Positions 35,581-46,852 of a stretch of 64,000 nucleotides of DNA are shown here, piece after piece. The translations under genes and the position numbers were made by a program. The number at the start of each line of letters is the position of its first letter. The stretch's first letter is position 1. Source of the DNA: Yamagishiella unicocca (lineage: Eukaryota; Chlorophyta; Chlorophyceae; Chlamydomonadales; Volvocaceae); contig BDSL01000022.1 of NCBI GenBank assembly GCA_003116995.1, positions 186,001 through 250,000 of the forward strand. Reading direction: 5' to 3'. The notes under the pieces are model-generated. The model was not told the origin of the DNA. It saw only the letters and a list, made by a program, of their open reading frames with translations, and ran no database searches.

Positions 35581-35934
35581 TGGTCACGCAGCTCCGTTTT
35601 CGGTAGGATTGGTTACGCCAGTCCGCTGTGTTCGATCATACCGTACATTCATGTTTGTTTTTGTCGTAGCCTGCCTACTGCTCGCGGAGTCGAATCGAGA
35701 CATGTTCTAAGTAGATGATCGAGACGCTTCCTTCCTAACGCGTGTTCCGGCCCTTAAATATCCGCTTGCAGTGTCTCATTACCCTGCGCGACAATCCTCG
35801 GCTGAATACGCGTCTTGTCACTTACACGCAGAAGACTCAGCTCTCCTGAATCGTGAGCCCAGCGGGTATCACACCGTTCGGGTTCAGCGCCACGAGTTTC
35901 CGACTGGGGCATTCGCAGTTCGCTGGTCCGTGGC

Positions 35935-36708
35935 TTGCATAGGTCTGGCCCATCGCGCAACACCGGCTCCGTTCAGTCGCGTTTCCAGCCATGTCGGTGC
36001 CGTTGGGCACCGCAAGCAGCGCACACAGCGGGCGCGCCACTAGGGCCGTCCCCAGGATTTTTCGCGAGTGCTCCAATTTACGGGGCGAGTCACCCTCGGC
36101 CGGTAGGGCCAGGGTTTGGCGCTAACGTAGGGGAACGTTGCCCTTGCGACTTCGTAGGGGGAAGGGCCCCCACGGAGATAGACAGCGCGATAGGAATAGC
36201 GGTAGAGCAGCGCCTTGCCGAGGACTTCCCCCGGCTGGTAGAAGCAGAGGTAGAGCAGCGCCTTGCCGAGGACTTCCCCCGGCTGGTAGAAGCAGAGGTA
36301 GAGCAGCGCCTTGCCGAGGACTTCCCCCGGCTGGTAGAAGCAGAGGTAGAGCAGCGCCTTGCCGAGGACTTCCCCCGGCTGGTAGAAGCAGAGGTAGAGC
36401 AGCGCCTAGCCCGCATAGTGCCCCCTATTGTGGAGCGGGAGGTGCAGCAGCGGGTGGCGCAGGAACTAGAGCGGCGCCTGGATTCACTATTCAGGCACGT
36501 GAGCAGCCAAGCCGTCGAGGTGCAGTTCACTGCTCCTGGCGGCAGGCGGCTAGTTAGGAGGTTGGCATTCGTGGCGAGGGAACTGCGTGAGGGGTACAAC
36601 GAGGGCTACGCCCCGGTGAGACTCCAGCTAGGCCCCGGGCGCTCCCTGACGCTGCCCGTCGTGTCTGCAGGCTACCGGATAGAGTTGGCAGACATGATGC
36701 AGCAGTAG
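35935..36708 (+). CDS. Coiled-coil ORF of a retroelement-like unit
   Basis: The open frame of up to 257 codons ends at TAG 36706-36708. It has a 16-residue repeat (VEQRLAEDFPRLVEAE) in four perfect copies plus a partial fifth, then VEREVQQRVAQELERRLDSL. The heptad-like pattern and charge predict a long coiled coil. A compact C-terminal part follows: RRLVRRLAFVARELREGYNE, APVRLQLGPGRSLTLPVV and GYRIELADMMQQ. No family is recognised. A multimerising coiled coil next to a zinc-knuckle gag suggests a structural or RNA-packaging role, as in ORF1 or Gag proteins. The true start is unclear; the part before about residue 55 may be leader. Confidence 0.5.
   Translation: MHRSGPSRNTGSVQSRFQPCRCRWAPQAAHTAGAPLGPSPGFFASAPIYGASHPRPVGPGFGANVGERCPCDFVGGRAPTEIDSAIGIAVEQRLAEDFPRLVEAEVEQRLAEDFPRLVEAEVEQRLAEDFPRLVEAEVEQRLAEDFPRLVEAEVEQRLARIVPPIVEREVQQRVAQELERRLDSLFRHVSSQAVEVQFTAPGGRRLVRRLAFVARELREGYNEGYAPVRLQLGPGRSLTLPVVSAGYRIELADMMQQ
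36202..36408 (+). repeat. 48-bp in-frame tandem repeat encoding coiled coil
   Basis: Units start at 36202, 36250, 36298 and 36346, and a partial one at 36394. The copies are virtually identical, so the expansion is recent. 48 bp equals 16 codons, which keeps the frame. Confidence 0.95.
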
Positions 36709-37103
36709 TGCCTTGCTAACCGTTGTGTTTTACTAACACTTGTGTGCAGCGTGGTTTGCCTTACTCCTGTAACAACTGACCCAGCTCCCTGCCTCCTGCT
36801 CAAGGCCCAGACGGCCTGCGTAGGAACCCCTCCAGGTCCGGCACCGCCCCAGCACTCCGTTCCAACCAGGAGCGGGACCAACGGGAGGTCAGCTCAGCTG
36901 TGGCCAGGGGCAGAGGCGTAACAGGTGCAGTACCTGGGGCACGGGGCACCAGTCCTCCTTCGTTAACAAATAGTAATAGCCTAAACGGCCTTCCTCCAGC
37001 AGGAGGGCCCGAGCAGGTAGTTAGTTTGGCGTCCAAACGAACTTCTGAGTCAGGCGGGGCTGTCGTATGGCAAGAGAAGGGCGCGAACCCACCGTCGTGG
37101 TAG

Positions 37104-38404
37104 CAGCTCTTATCTCACCTGCATCAGCCGCGCGTCACACCTAGGCCTGCGGTCAACGCGGAATCGAACCTTAGCGTGTATTCAGACTCCGACGACGATA
37201 TGGCAGCCTCAAGCAAGTACCCCACCATGGCCGAATTCAAGCACACCGAGCTGGACCCGTGCTCACGGCGGTGTTGCAGCTTGGGTTAAACGAGCCGGCT
37301 AGGAAAGGGTTGCTCACGGTAGAGGGCTTGAAACTATTCCTGGACGCGCTCCCCGTGCGCGGCTCGGACTTTCGCCGATGTTATGACGGGGTTAAGGACA
37401 CGTTAATAGCGGCGGCCCATCACCAGGTGGCCGTGCCAGGGGCGGCAGGGCCCGCCGCGGCGGGGCAGCCCGCCCTGACCGCGACGCAGTTGTTTGATTA
37501 TTATGAGCACTTGCTTACCCAGTACTTCAAAGCCGCGCAACTGGGGGAGTACCAGCGGGAGTTGTCGTCGGCGGTCCAGGGCAACCGCTCGCAAAAAATG
37601 TTCAAGGACCTGCTCCTAGAGCTAGAGCGCAAACTCCCGGGTCATGTGGGAAACTTCCAGGTCGCGGAGCGGTTCGTTCAGGGGCTGCACCCCAAAGTGC
37701 GAGAGCCGGTTCAGAGGCAGTTGACCATGGTCAGTAAGGAGCAGTGGTACGCGCGGTTGAACCAGACCGCCCCCGAAGCGGAGGTCGTCTGGAACAACCT
37801 CCCAGACGAAGAGCGACAGCCGGTTGAGAAGCCGGCCAAGAAGGGGACGGGGGATAGCGCGCCAGCTCCCAAAGCCCAGGGCAGGTACTACTGCACACAC
37901 CATGGGTACAACATGTCGCACGACACCGCTAGCTGCAACGCCCTCCGCAGCAGCGCGAAACAGTCGGCACTTGCGGCCGCATTCGAGCAGCTTATCGCCC
38001 TAGCCACGCAGGCGTTGGGCCAGGTAGATGCGGGGGCACGGGCAGGAGGAGGACCAGTCCCGTATCTGGACGGCGGGCCCAGTCGGCCCCAGCGTCCCGG
38101 GGGATCTGGAATGGGGGACAGGGGCTGGGCGGGTGGCTCCAGCTCCGGTGGCGGCCGGGGTGGCCCAAGGTGCACGTACTGCGGCGACTTGCGGCACTCC
38201 GAGGACCGCTGCTTCATAAAATACCCCGAGCTGGCCCCTCCCGGATACGTGGCCCGCAACAGAGCATTGCAGGCGATGTTTGAGGCAAACAGGGCCAAGC
38301 TGGTGGCACACGGAGGCGCGGCTGCACGTGGCCATCCGCCGCGCAACCAACCAGCGCGCGGCGCTGTAGCTGCGGCGGTTGCGTCGCTCTCAAGTGCACG
38401 ATGA
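37104..38404 (+). pseudogene. Retrotransposon gag-like protein with zinc knuckles, frameshifted
   Basis: Frame one (37104-37258) reads SVYSDSDDDMAASSKYPTMA then EFKHTELDP. Frame two (37259-38404) continues with LTAVLQLGLNEPARKGLLTV, so one base seems lost near 37258. A TAG at 37101-37103 also interrupts the upstream frame (36900-37103). The body has gag-like helices (NFQVAERFVQGLHPKVREPV, KEQWYARLN). Two zinc-knuckle motifs follow: CTHHGYNMSHDTASC near 37890 (C-x2-H-x6-H-x4-C) and CTYCGDLRHSEDRC near 38171 (C-x2-C-x4-H-x4-C), the latter being the canonical CCHC retroviral knuckle. No protease, reverse transcriptase or integrase follows. Together with the coiled-coil ORF this is a non-autonomous or truncated LTR-type element. 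The retroelement gag identity is well supported; the exact superfamily is not. Confidence 0.7.
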
Positions 38405-39536
38405 CTTCGCGGACGCCCGCCGAGCGTGGCATCCTTCGCATCCGTCGGCATCACCCATTTCGGCGAGGTCAGAGGTGAGCCGGGACGGTCTTCCGCCGGG
38501 GAGGGGATCGTGCACCACGTCAACTGCATGCGTGAGCGCATTGAAGCGTGCCCTGCCCCCGTGCCAGAAATGGAAGGCGCGCATAGCCAGCCTGAGTGCA
38601 CGGCGCACTCGTCACATAGTTTGTTCATTGTGCAGCTCTCTCGTGTGACACCCCCCCCCCTCGCGCAAGTTTGTCTGATGGCGCAAGTACCTCTGATTGT
38701 CCGCTCGCTCCCAGACCCCACTGTAGCTGTTCGCCTTGCCCTGGACTCGTGCAAGTGCCTACGTCAGTCAGTGCAAGTGGCATTGTCGGCGCATCACCTC
38801 GCCCCATCCATCCCTGATGCCCCGTACGCACGCAAGTGCCTCTGTCACTGCTCACCCCGCCCATGCATCGTTCGCAAGCTCATGCAGCAAGTGAATGCGA
38901 GCGTCGCAATGGTGCGTGTGTGCGTGCGTGCGTAAAGCCGTGTGTGCCGTACGGCTGGACGTGCATGGCAAGTCATGGCCGTCGTCTCATTGGCAGGTCT
39001 CCGCTTTGAGTCCGGGTCTCCGTGGGACACCACCCCGCGCCTCTCACCCAGCCCACGCGTCCTTCACGACGCCATGGCGTCCTTCACGACGCCATGGCGC
39101 GGACAGGAGTGGGGGGCTGCGCCGGGTGCTGCCTGTGTGTCCGTGGTAGCTTCGGCTACTGGTAGTGGACCTGTGGCGTCGGGTCTGCTGCTATCCGTTG
39201 CTGTCTCTAATATGGCTCGCTCTAGTTCTACGTAATTGGTAGTTCACAAGCTTGGACTGGGACAGGTATACAACAACTTGTCAACGAACCCTCCAAGGCT
39301 GACTTGCATGCATATGGGAACAACCACTACACCAAAAAACACGGGACCGGTGCAAGCCTTTTGTCGTGATAATGTTCATCGCACCGCCAGCTTACAAACA
39401 TTGCTGGTGCCAACGTGTGGTTATATAGATAAAATTGGTTGATGACAAACCGATACAACGCTCGCACAGGGGCTGTTTAGATACTCGCCAGACTGAATAA
39501 ACTTTGATAAGTTTTACATACGCAAGAAGAGGCGCT
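38405..39536. other. Spacer between the gag-like relic and the dehydrogenase gene
   Basis: I recognise no gene. A 20-bp duplication (CCTTCACGACGCCATGGCGT) lies at about 39058-39097. The AT-richer part from 39200 likely holds the promoter and 5' UTR of the next gene. Confidence 0.4.
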
Positions 39537-42421
39537 ATGCAGAAATCCATGAGCATGCAGAGGTCGACTGTGCAGCTGTGCGCACCACCAGCTCAGCGTC
39601 GCGTGGTCTCTGCCATTCAAACCAGGACCACTCATCAATCAATTTATTTGCAACTCACTGCGCCGTCGCTTAAGGCGTATCGACGACGCGCTTGCGTGAA
39701 GCGGGCCAAAATGGCAATCCGCATGCAGGCGGCTCAAACCGCGCTGTCAACCACCACAACAGTTGAACCTGGATTGGCGCAAGATTCCTCGGTGGCTGTT
39801 ATTGGCTTCGGTCTCATGGGTAAGGTTCGCAAACGTGCTCGGCAAGGTTATCCTCTCGCATTGCGATTCCTTTTATTGCGGTCACAATAGACGAGCTGAT
39901 TGCACGTCTTCAACACGTGTTTTCCTAGGCAACAAGATTGCTAGGAGGCTGGTGTCTCAGGGCGCACAGGTCCGTGCATGGAACCGCAGCGCTGAGGTGC
40001 TGGCGACCCTGGCGGAGGCCGGTATCAGAGTGTGCCCCTCCATCGCCGATGCAGCTGCGGCGGATGTCCTACTGCTGACGCTATCGGACGCCGCCACCAT
40101 CCGCGCAACTATCCTCAGCGACGACGTGCGACACCTGCTGTGCGGCAAGGTTGTGCTGCAGATGGGCACCATTGGTGGGTGTGCGGCGTCGTGATAAGCA
40201 GCAGGGAAGGGAAAGTCGGAGACGTGTCGCGTGCATGAAGCATCAAGCCGGCGGAAGGCGACGGTTGGGGAGGGGGGACGGTTGGGGGAGGGGCCGGTGT
40301 GCTGATGCCTGGGTTGGGCGTGCTGTTGTCACGCGGCGGGGAAACACCGTCGTTGGATCCACAAACGAGACAGGTTGTGGTTATACAGCCGGTGCTGAAG
40401 GTTTCTTCACACCGCTTGCATGTCCACTAGAGCCCTACGCCCATAATTAGGACCGGCCGACGGGATATGCTCCCAAGTACCCTGGCACCTTGGTTGGTCC
40501 GCAGAAACCGAAAGGAAACGGCGACCGATGCTGGCGTCGTCTCGATACACAGGCAGGCTGCGCGCGCACCCTTAATCCGCTACCATCTTGAAGGCGGCAA
40601 CGACGTTAAGGGCGTTAGGGCACACCCAAGCATATGGGAGAAAACCACTGAGAGATAACCACAGCACTTCAGAAACTGTTAGGGTTGTTGTGGTCGTTGT
40701 TCGCGTGCAGTCAACATGTTCATCACCAGCGCTGCCACGGAGCAAACCACGACAGAGTATCTGACTCAGTCCGGGTGTACGTACCTCGCGGCCAGGAATG
40801 GAATGGAGTGGACTCAGCGTCCGAGGACCAAGCGCTAACCCGGATTTGCCCCAATGCCGCACCTCCGTCGGACCCGCGGCCAGGCCCTAAGGAGTCCGCG
40901 TCTCTGGCCGAGGAGGTGGTGGCCGCCGGTGGGTCCTATGTGGAGGCCCCCGTGCTGGGCAGCCAGCCGGAGGCGGAGAAGGGCACGCTGCTCATCATGG
41001 TCGGAGCGGACGCCGACCCACGGGACAGCCCCAACGGGCCCGTGTGGCCGCTGCTGCGCGCGCTCGGTCAGGAGCACAACATCCACTTCATCGGACCCGT
41101 GGGCACAGCCGCCGCCGTGAAGCTGTCCCTCAACCAGCTCATCGCCTCCCTCACAGTGCGTCAGGGTGGCGGGGGTGGAGGGGATGACGGGCTGGTGGGG
41201 GTGGCGGGCTGCCAGCTAGGGCGCTGGCCGGCCCTGCGATGCGTTTTACGTGCCGCACTCACTCACACACTCACTCACAAACTCACTCACACACTCACTC
41301 ACCCACTTACCTGCCGTGGCCGCATCGCGGCCAAGTCCCCGCCGCGCCGCCTGGTGCCAACTCCCGCCGCATCCAACCAAGCGCGCCCTCCGCCCTCCTC
41401 CTGCCGCTGCCGCTGCCGCTGCCGCTGCCGCCTTCGCAGGTGGGCTTCTCCACCTCGCTGGGTCTGGTTCAGCGGAGCGGGGCACCAGTGGACAAGTTCA
41501 TGAGCATCCTTCGCGCCTCGGCGCTGTACGCCCCCACGTACGACAAGAAGCTGCAGAAGATGCTGGACCGCGACTACGGCGCCGCCAACTTCCCCACCAA
41601 GGTACGACGAAGGGTTTGGGTTGGGGGCTAGGGTGTCCACGTATATCGTAGTTCACGACATATTGCTGACGAGGATGCTGTCTGTATATGTGGCTGAGTT
41701 GGATATGGTGCCAACGGGGCTGTGAAAGCATGGATCAGGATTGTGGGGGAACTCCCACAATGCACGCGCACGCCTGCTGAAGGGGTATCAGAACTGGCCG
41801 CTGACATCCGGAAGCGCGGAAGGAAACATGGGAGGTGAGACGTGAGGTTGACGCACCTCCCTCCCTCCGACGCCGCTGCCCCGCAGCACCTGCTCAAGGA
41901 TGTCCGGCTGTTCGAGAGCGAGGCGGCGGCTGCAGGGCTGGACACCCGGCTGCTGACAGCGCTCAAGGGGGTGGTGCAGGTGGGGATCAGGGGCCAGGGG
42001 TAATGGGGTCGAGGGGTAATGGGGGTGAGGGGTAATGAGAAAATGCAGGGATGGGGCCGCAGCCGGAGCGGGCGGTGGTTCTGATCATGCCATGGGTTCG
42101 GATGCGTTGCCGCCAGCAGTGCCCCCTCCCCTTCAAGCGCGCTGCTGGCACTGCCTCCAGTGGGACCGGAGCGCCCGCGTCATGACGTACGACATTTCCC
42201 CCGGCTGGCATGTATCTCTCCCTTCTCCGCGACTCGGTTCACGGGTTTCTTGTCCACCCGCGCCACGCCGCCTTGCGAGGAGCACTGGCCCTGAGAGTTG
42301 AGGCCTTGACCTGCCCCCGCCCCGCTGCTTGCAGGACACGGTCGACCGCGGCCTCGGCGACACCGACTACTCGGCAGTCTATGACGCAGTGGCCTACCCG
42401 AAGCAGCAGCAGGAGCAGTAG
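39537..42421 (+). CDS. Beta-hydroxyacid dehydrogenase, glyoxylate/succinic-semialdehyde reductase type
   Basis: This NAD(P)H-dependent reductase belongs to the 3-hydroxyisobutyrate dehydrogenase family, whose plant GLYR members reduce glyoxylate and succinic semialdehyde. Six exons with agreeing phases: 39537-39819, 39929-40174, 40884-41155, 41440-41601, 41887-41979 and 42335-42421 (TAG). Together they encode about 313 residues. The first 75 or so residues are Arg/Ser/Thr-rich and poor in acids, like a plastid or mitochondrial transit peptide. Then come the Rossmann motif VAVIGFGLMG (GxGxxG across the intron 1 splice), the substrate loop YVEAPVLGSQPEAEKGTL, and the catalytic-lysine block GTAAAVKLSLNQLIAS (GxxxK). 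The last exon ends in a Gln-rich tail. Ala-Pro-Val-Leu-Gly replaces the more usual AP-V-S-G of the substrate loop, so specificity is uncertain. Intron 2 (709 nt) holds a repeat-derived segment. TGTAA lies at 42498-42502. Confidence 0.9.
40657..40775 (+). repeat. Leader-type repeat, copy 1, in dehydrogenase intron 2
   Basis: The segment from ACCACAGCACTTCAGAAAC through TGTTCGCGTGCAG to ATCTGACTCAGTCCGGGT is closely matched at 44111-44278, where the second copy has about 45 extra bases after CAGAAAC. The shared ends suggest an LTR or leader of a mobile element. Here it is inserted in an intron. Confidence 0.75.
41255..41310 (+). repeat. CACT/CACA microsatellite in dehydrogenase intron 3
   Basis: A run of CACTCACTCACA-type units. 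A CTGCCG run at about 41401-41430 then forms part of the tract before the exon 4 acceptor. Confidence 0.85.
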
Positions 42422-42509
42422 GCGGAGCGACATGCCATGTCAGCAAGGGGCGACTCGCTACGGCCTGCGCGGTTACGGTGCATCGAAGAGTTTTTGTTGT
42501 AACGGTTAC

Positions 42510-44110
42510 AGTTACCGAAGATGGTTATCGAAGAGGTGTGTGAGGGGTGTGTCGAGGGGTTGAAATGTAGAGGAAGCTTCTGTGCGTGCTGAGATACACG
42601 AGCACGATATTTCCATGCCTACATTTATGCCTTGCGCTGTAGCCTTACTATTAAGCCGCGACCAACTATTTTTATGTGTTCGGCTATGTGCCAGGAGGTT
42701 TTGTGTGCGGACAGAGAAGATTTAGCTCCAGGGGTTTTTGGGCGGGATCGTCAGCGGCGGAGCGGGTGACGCGTTACAGTGAGCAGGTAGGGTGCAGGGG
42801 CCAAAGCACCGAGGGCCGAAGCACGGAGAACGTTTTTACTGTGAGCGCACGGTGTACGAAATTGACGGAAGTTGTACTAACTGTCGGGCACGATTTTGAG
42901 ACCGCCTCGTGGTCCCGACGCCTTCGCAGTGCTCGCAGCACGTCAGGTTAGCACATGTTATCGTGGGGGGGTGTAAAAAAACCGTTTTACGCAGCGTGAC
43001 AGGATACGCGCATGGTCGTCGGACACCAATTTTGTGGGCGCATGCTGGAGCACTGGAACTGACTACCGGCAAACCTGTGGAGGCGGCCTGTCGGAGCTGT
43101 GTAAAAGAAAAGAAATAGAAAAAGCAAAAGCGCGGTGACGTGCAACGCGTATGACGGAGAAACTGGTGGGCGAAATTGGGCGCGGCGAGGCGAGTGGCGG
43201 TGCAGCCCGGCGCCCTGCCCGGATACCGACCGTTGTTAACGTAGCGGCGTGAGATGCCAGCAGCGAACGTCCTTGACTGTCCCGTGTCTTGAACCGCGCT
43301 GCCGTGCCGGTTGGGAAACCGCGGTAACAGCAAGGGTCGCAAACGCTCATGCACAGCGGCAAAACAAAACGGACAAGACTTACAAAGGCTAAATGCCGAA
43401 CGCGGCGGGAGGACCCACCTGGCCAGAGCGGAAGGCAGTTAGCGACGTCCGTCATCGCGAAGCATGCGTGAGGGGTAAGGGCGTGAAGTGTATGGACAGA
43501 CGGGAGACAGTTTAGCGGAGGTACAGGGGCCAAAAAAACGAAGAGTCTGAGGCGGCGCGGTGAAAGAGGAGAAGTTGACAGTCGGTCCGCCGGATATGGC
43601 CGGCGGGGTACGGCGCGAGGTAGTACGGCTGGACGCGCGGAGGAGCGAATGGGTTGTGAAGTGTGGGGATGTATTGGTCATAAAACTGTTAAGGCTGTCG
43701 GGAGAGTATGTGGGCTGGGATGCTGGAGGGGGGCCGTGTGCGGTCCGTGGGAGACGGATCCCCACGACACTGCGATACCCAGCTCGGCACCACCGCTGTG
43801 TGGCAGCGAACGGGTGGGGGTTGGGAACGGCTGTCACCGTGCTGCGTAGTGTGGGGGAGCCTATAGTGTGCCCGGAGTCCGTGGGTGTGCGAAAGCAGTA
43901 GCAGAAAAACGGAGAATGTGGTAGTGCAGTTAGAGGAGGCGAACAGGTCCTCCTCGTAAGTTGCCGCCGCAGGCACCGGTGCGCGTGCTCATTCGGAGGT
44001 TTGGGGACGAAGGAAGCAAGAGTGTTCGAAGATTTGCGCGTGAACGGAGATTCTCAGCACAGGCGGGTTGTCTTTTGCCAGGGTTCTCACGCGTGAGCGT
44101 GCAGAGAGGA
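42510..44110. other. Unrecognised stretch, possibly repeat-derived
   Basis: A plus frame at 43560-43901 (113 codons, with REVVRLDARRSEWVVKCGDV) is somewhat protein-like but matches nothing I know. The opposite strand is open over part of it. The stretch leads directly into the shared leader at 44111. Confidence 0.3.
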
Positions 44111-44282
44111 AACCACAGCACTTCAGAAACGGGTGCGTACCCGCCTTCCATTCTACGCTTCACGTTTTGTTGTTGTTACTGTTTGGGTTGTTGTGGTTGT
44201 TGTTCGCGTGCAGCCAACAAGAACATCAGCAGCGCTGCCACGGAGCAAACCCCGACAAGGTATCTGACTCAGTCCGGGTCCA
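44111..44282 (+). repeat. Leader-type repeat, copy 2
   Basis: This is the longer partner of 40657-40775. It shares the outer blocks and CGCTGCCACGGAGCAAACC, with an additional internal segment about 45 bp long. An open frame starts 114 bp downstream, as expected for the leader of an element. Confidence 0.75.
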
Positions 44283-44395
44283 CCGAGTTGTAACAACAAA
44301 GCGGGCGCCACGCCTCGTCTCGTCAGCGTTTGCTGCGTTGACCTACCCGCAAAAGCAAGTTCGGCCAGCCCCCTCTCCTTTCCAACCCCAGCAAC

Positions 44396-44992
44396 ATGGC
44401 GCACGCCATAGAACGAATCGCGCCATCGCCGGCCGTGCCCTCCCTGGCGCCTCGCCTACCGATACATACCAATGGCACCGCACCGTACCAGAGGCCTGCA
44501 CCACACCCCAGGAGGCCAACTACGGTAACCCAACCGCGCGCCTCGAAAGCTGAAGGTCCAGCAGCTACTGGTGCTCCTGCTGCGCGCCCTCGCGCGCGCT
44601 GCCGCGCGCTTCCAACCACACCTCGCAGTTTCGCATCGTACCTGCCATCATACCTACCACAATATCTGCCATCATACCTGCTCAGCCTTCCAGCAACGCA
44701 GATCGATGATTCCACGCAGCTAATCTCTCCTTCCACACCACGTGCGACCCAAAGTGCACCACCACGCCTTCCTGGGCCTCCGACCAAAGAACAACAAAGA
44801 CGCCGGACGAGGCTGCGCGCCTGCCGCCGACTGCTCCAAAACCATAACGCAATCATCACAGGGGCAGCGAGTGACCGAATGTCACCACCTCATACACTGA
44901 AGGGCGGCGGCAGGAACTCGCAATTTCAACGGAGGAGCCGCAGCAGCTCGCTGTGGGGTACCCTTAGTAGAACCGCAACCAGGGCCCGCTGA
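44396..44992 (+). CDS. Possible first ORF of the element behind the shared leader
   Basis: ATG 44396 (MAHAIERIAPSPAVPSLAPR) opens a 198-codon frame. It is rich in Pro, Arg and Ser with a YLPSYLPQYLPSYL mini-repeat, and ends with a basic segment (KEQQRRRTRLRACRRLL, RSRSSSLWG). Such basic, low-complexity proteins occur as ORF1/Gag of retroelements, but no zinc knuckle is present and no domain is recognised. A later frame (45396-45851, with RMRRTPLGSTNSACGHSGRS) may be a shifted continuation. Confidence 0.3.
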   Translation: MAHAIERIAPSPAVPSLAPRLPIHTNGTAPYQRPAPHPRRPTTVTQPRASKAEGPAATGAPAARPRARCRALPTTPRSFASYLPSYLPQYLPSYLLSLPATQIDDSTQLISPSTPRATQSAPPRLPGPPTKEQQRRRTRLRACRRLLQNHNAIITGAASDRMSPPHTLKGGGRNSQFQRRSRSSSLWGTLSRTATRAR

Positions 44993-45859
44993 AGCAACCC
45001 CCTCCTGCAGCCGTAAGGCCCCGCAGGAGCTTCAAAAAACCGGCACCAGCGGCCGCCGTGTGGTCAAATATCAACTTGGGAAATGTGCCTGTACGGCATA
45101 CGAGAAGATAGGATGAGCGCTCCCGACGCCGTACTGCGCCGGCATGCTCGGCAAACGCCTCCGGATCAGTCATATAGTAATATATTACGCAAGCTTTGGC
45201 GGGTGGCCAGACACGCCCCTCCCTTGCACAACAAACCCTGATGTCCTGCCCAGCGCCCACAGGACAGCAGGAGCCCAAACCACTAGGCCGGCCCGCCCCA
45301 AACTCCCCCTGCCCAGACCTGCACTGCTTCTTCCGACTACTACGTACACCTGCTGCGTTCCTCTGCAACCTGCCGTGCTTTCCGACGAGTACCAGTACGC
45401 CTGTGGTCCGGCGCAGAGGGGGATTGAAAGGATGCGCCGAACGCCGCTCGGTTCCACCAATAGCGCCTGCGGGCACTCAGGCCGCAGCACCCGCAAGGAA
45501 CATCAGCGCAGCTTGGATGACCTTGCCCGGTTGGCAAGCACGGACTCGGTCCTCGCCCTCCCACGAATCCCATCCACGGGAGCACCAACCCAGACCCCGT
45601 CCCGACCCGCCGTGGTGCCGGCTGGCCAGGGCCCGAAACCCAGCAGCCCCCCGGGGCGCAAGGCGGTGCGGTTTCGGAGCTACACATCGCCCCTCACGGG
45701 GTCCTACCTCATCGGCAGTTCGTACGATAGATGGATGGATACTTACGTACGCCGCGTATGTCGCAATTCGCCAAACTCATGTGAAGCGCCGACAGCCTGT
45801 TTCACGGCCTGGGCCCCCTCCCTGGACCTGGATCCAACTCTAGGCCTGTAGGCTGCCCG

Positions 45860-46680
45860 CCCTTTCAAAGCCTGGGCACCCAAACTGGTAACTGGATTGC
45901 GCTCGGTCGCGCCAGCCGGCAAATGGCCTGCACTGCCCAGCCGGCGATCAAGACGCACGCCTCCTCACCACAGCCGCTAGAAAATAACACCCCTCTCCTT
46001 TCCGTTCCCCTTCCTTCCCCAATCCAGCAAAGACCGTGAATTACCGGATCCAAAGGCCGTACAAGCTACCAAACCCAATGGCCATAATTACCAAAGGGCG
46101 CGATCCGCTGCGTCGAGCCATCCTGCTGCCCGTGTCCCGCCATGCGCTGGCACAGCAACTGCTAACGGTAACAGGACAAAAACTACCACCACATGCGCGC
46201 CAGCAGGCCGTGCACTGCCGCCGCCAATGCGACCCAGTGTGCCGCAGCGGACCCGGCCGCCCCGGCCGCCTTGTGCGGGTGTTTATTTCCACCGAACGTC
46301 ATGGCGGTTACAATAATGCTCCTAATGGCATCACATGGGCAATTTTTCATGGAGACGGTCCACCTCACCAGGTGGCCACCGATGGTTGAGTTCTGGGTCC
46401 ACGGCTCAAAGATACCCCGGCAGCATGGTACAGCGCTCCCTCCCCGTCCCCTATCCCCTCTCCCACGTGCGCGCGCGGTCGCTGCACGCCACAGCGGCCG
46501 CCAGCTGCGCCTCCTGATCGTCGCGGCGCCCCAGGACCATGACACGCCTCGTTCGCCGCCTCGAGGTCACAACAGCGCGCCGCCGCTGCCACCGCTGCCG
46601 CCGCTGCCACCGCTGCCGCTGCCGTTTTTTCGCCCCCTCCGCGGCAGTTGCCCCCCTGTCAATCCATGCCTCCGGCTGCA
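45860..46680. other. Probable 3' region of the minus-strand kinase gene
   Basis: No domain is recognised. A TTACA (TGTAA on minus) near 46306 could be the poly(A) signal of the kinase gene. The sequence is very GC-rich from 46430 on. Confidence 0.35.
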
Positions 46681-46852
46681 GGGTTATGGCGGAGACCCGG
46701 TTTCCTGTGCGGGCAGCGGCAGCGGCGGCGGCTGCAGCGGCAGCGGCGGCGTCGGCTGCTGCAGCGGTGGCGGTGGCCGGCCGCGCGTGTTGGTACCCAG
46801 CAGCACCACGCCGCGAGTTGCTTCGCTCTGCTCCCTGTGCTCCGACACCGCC

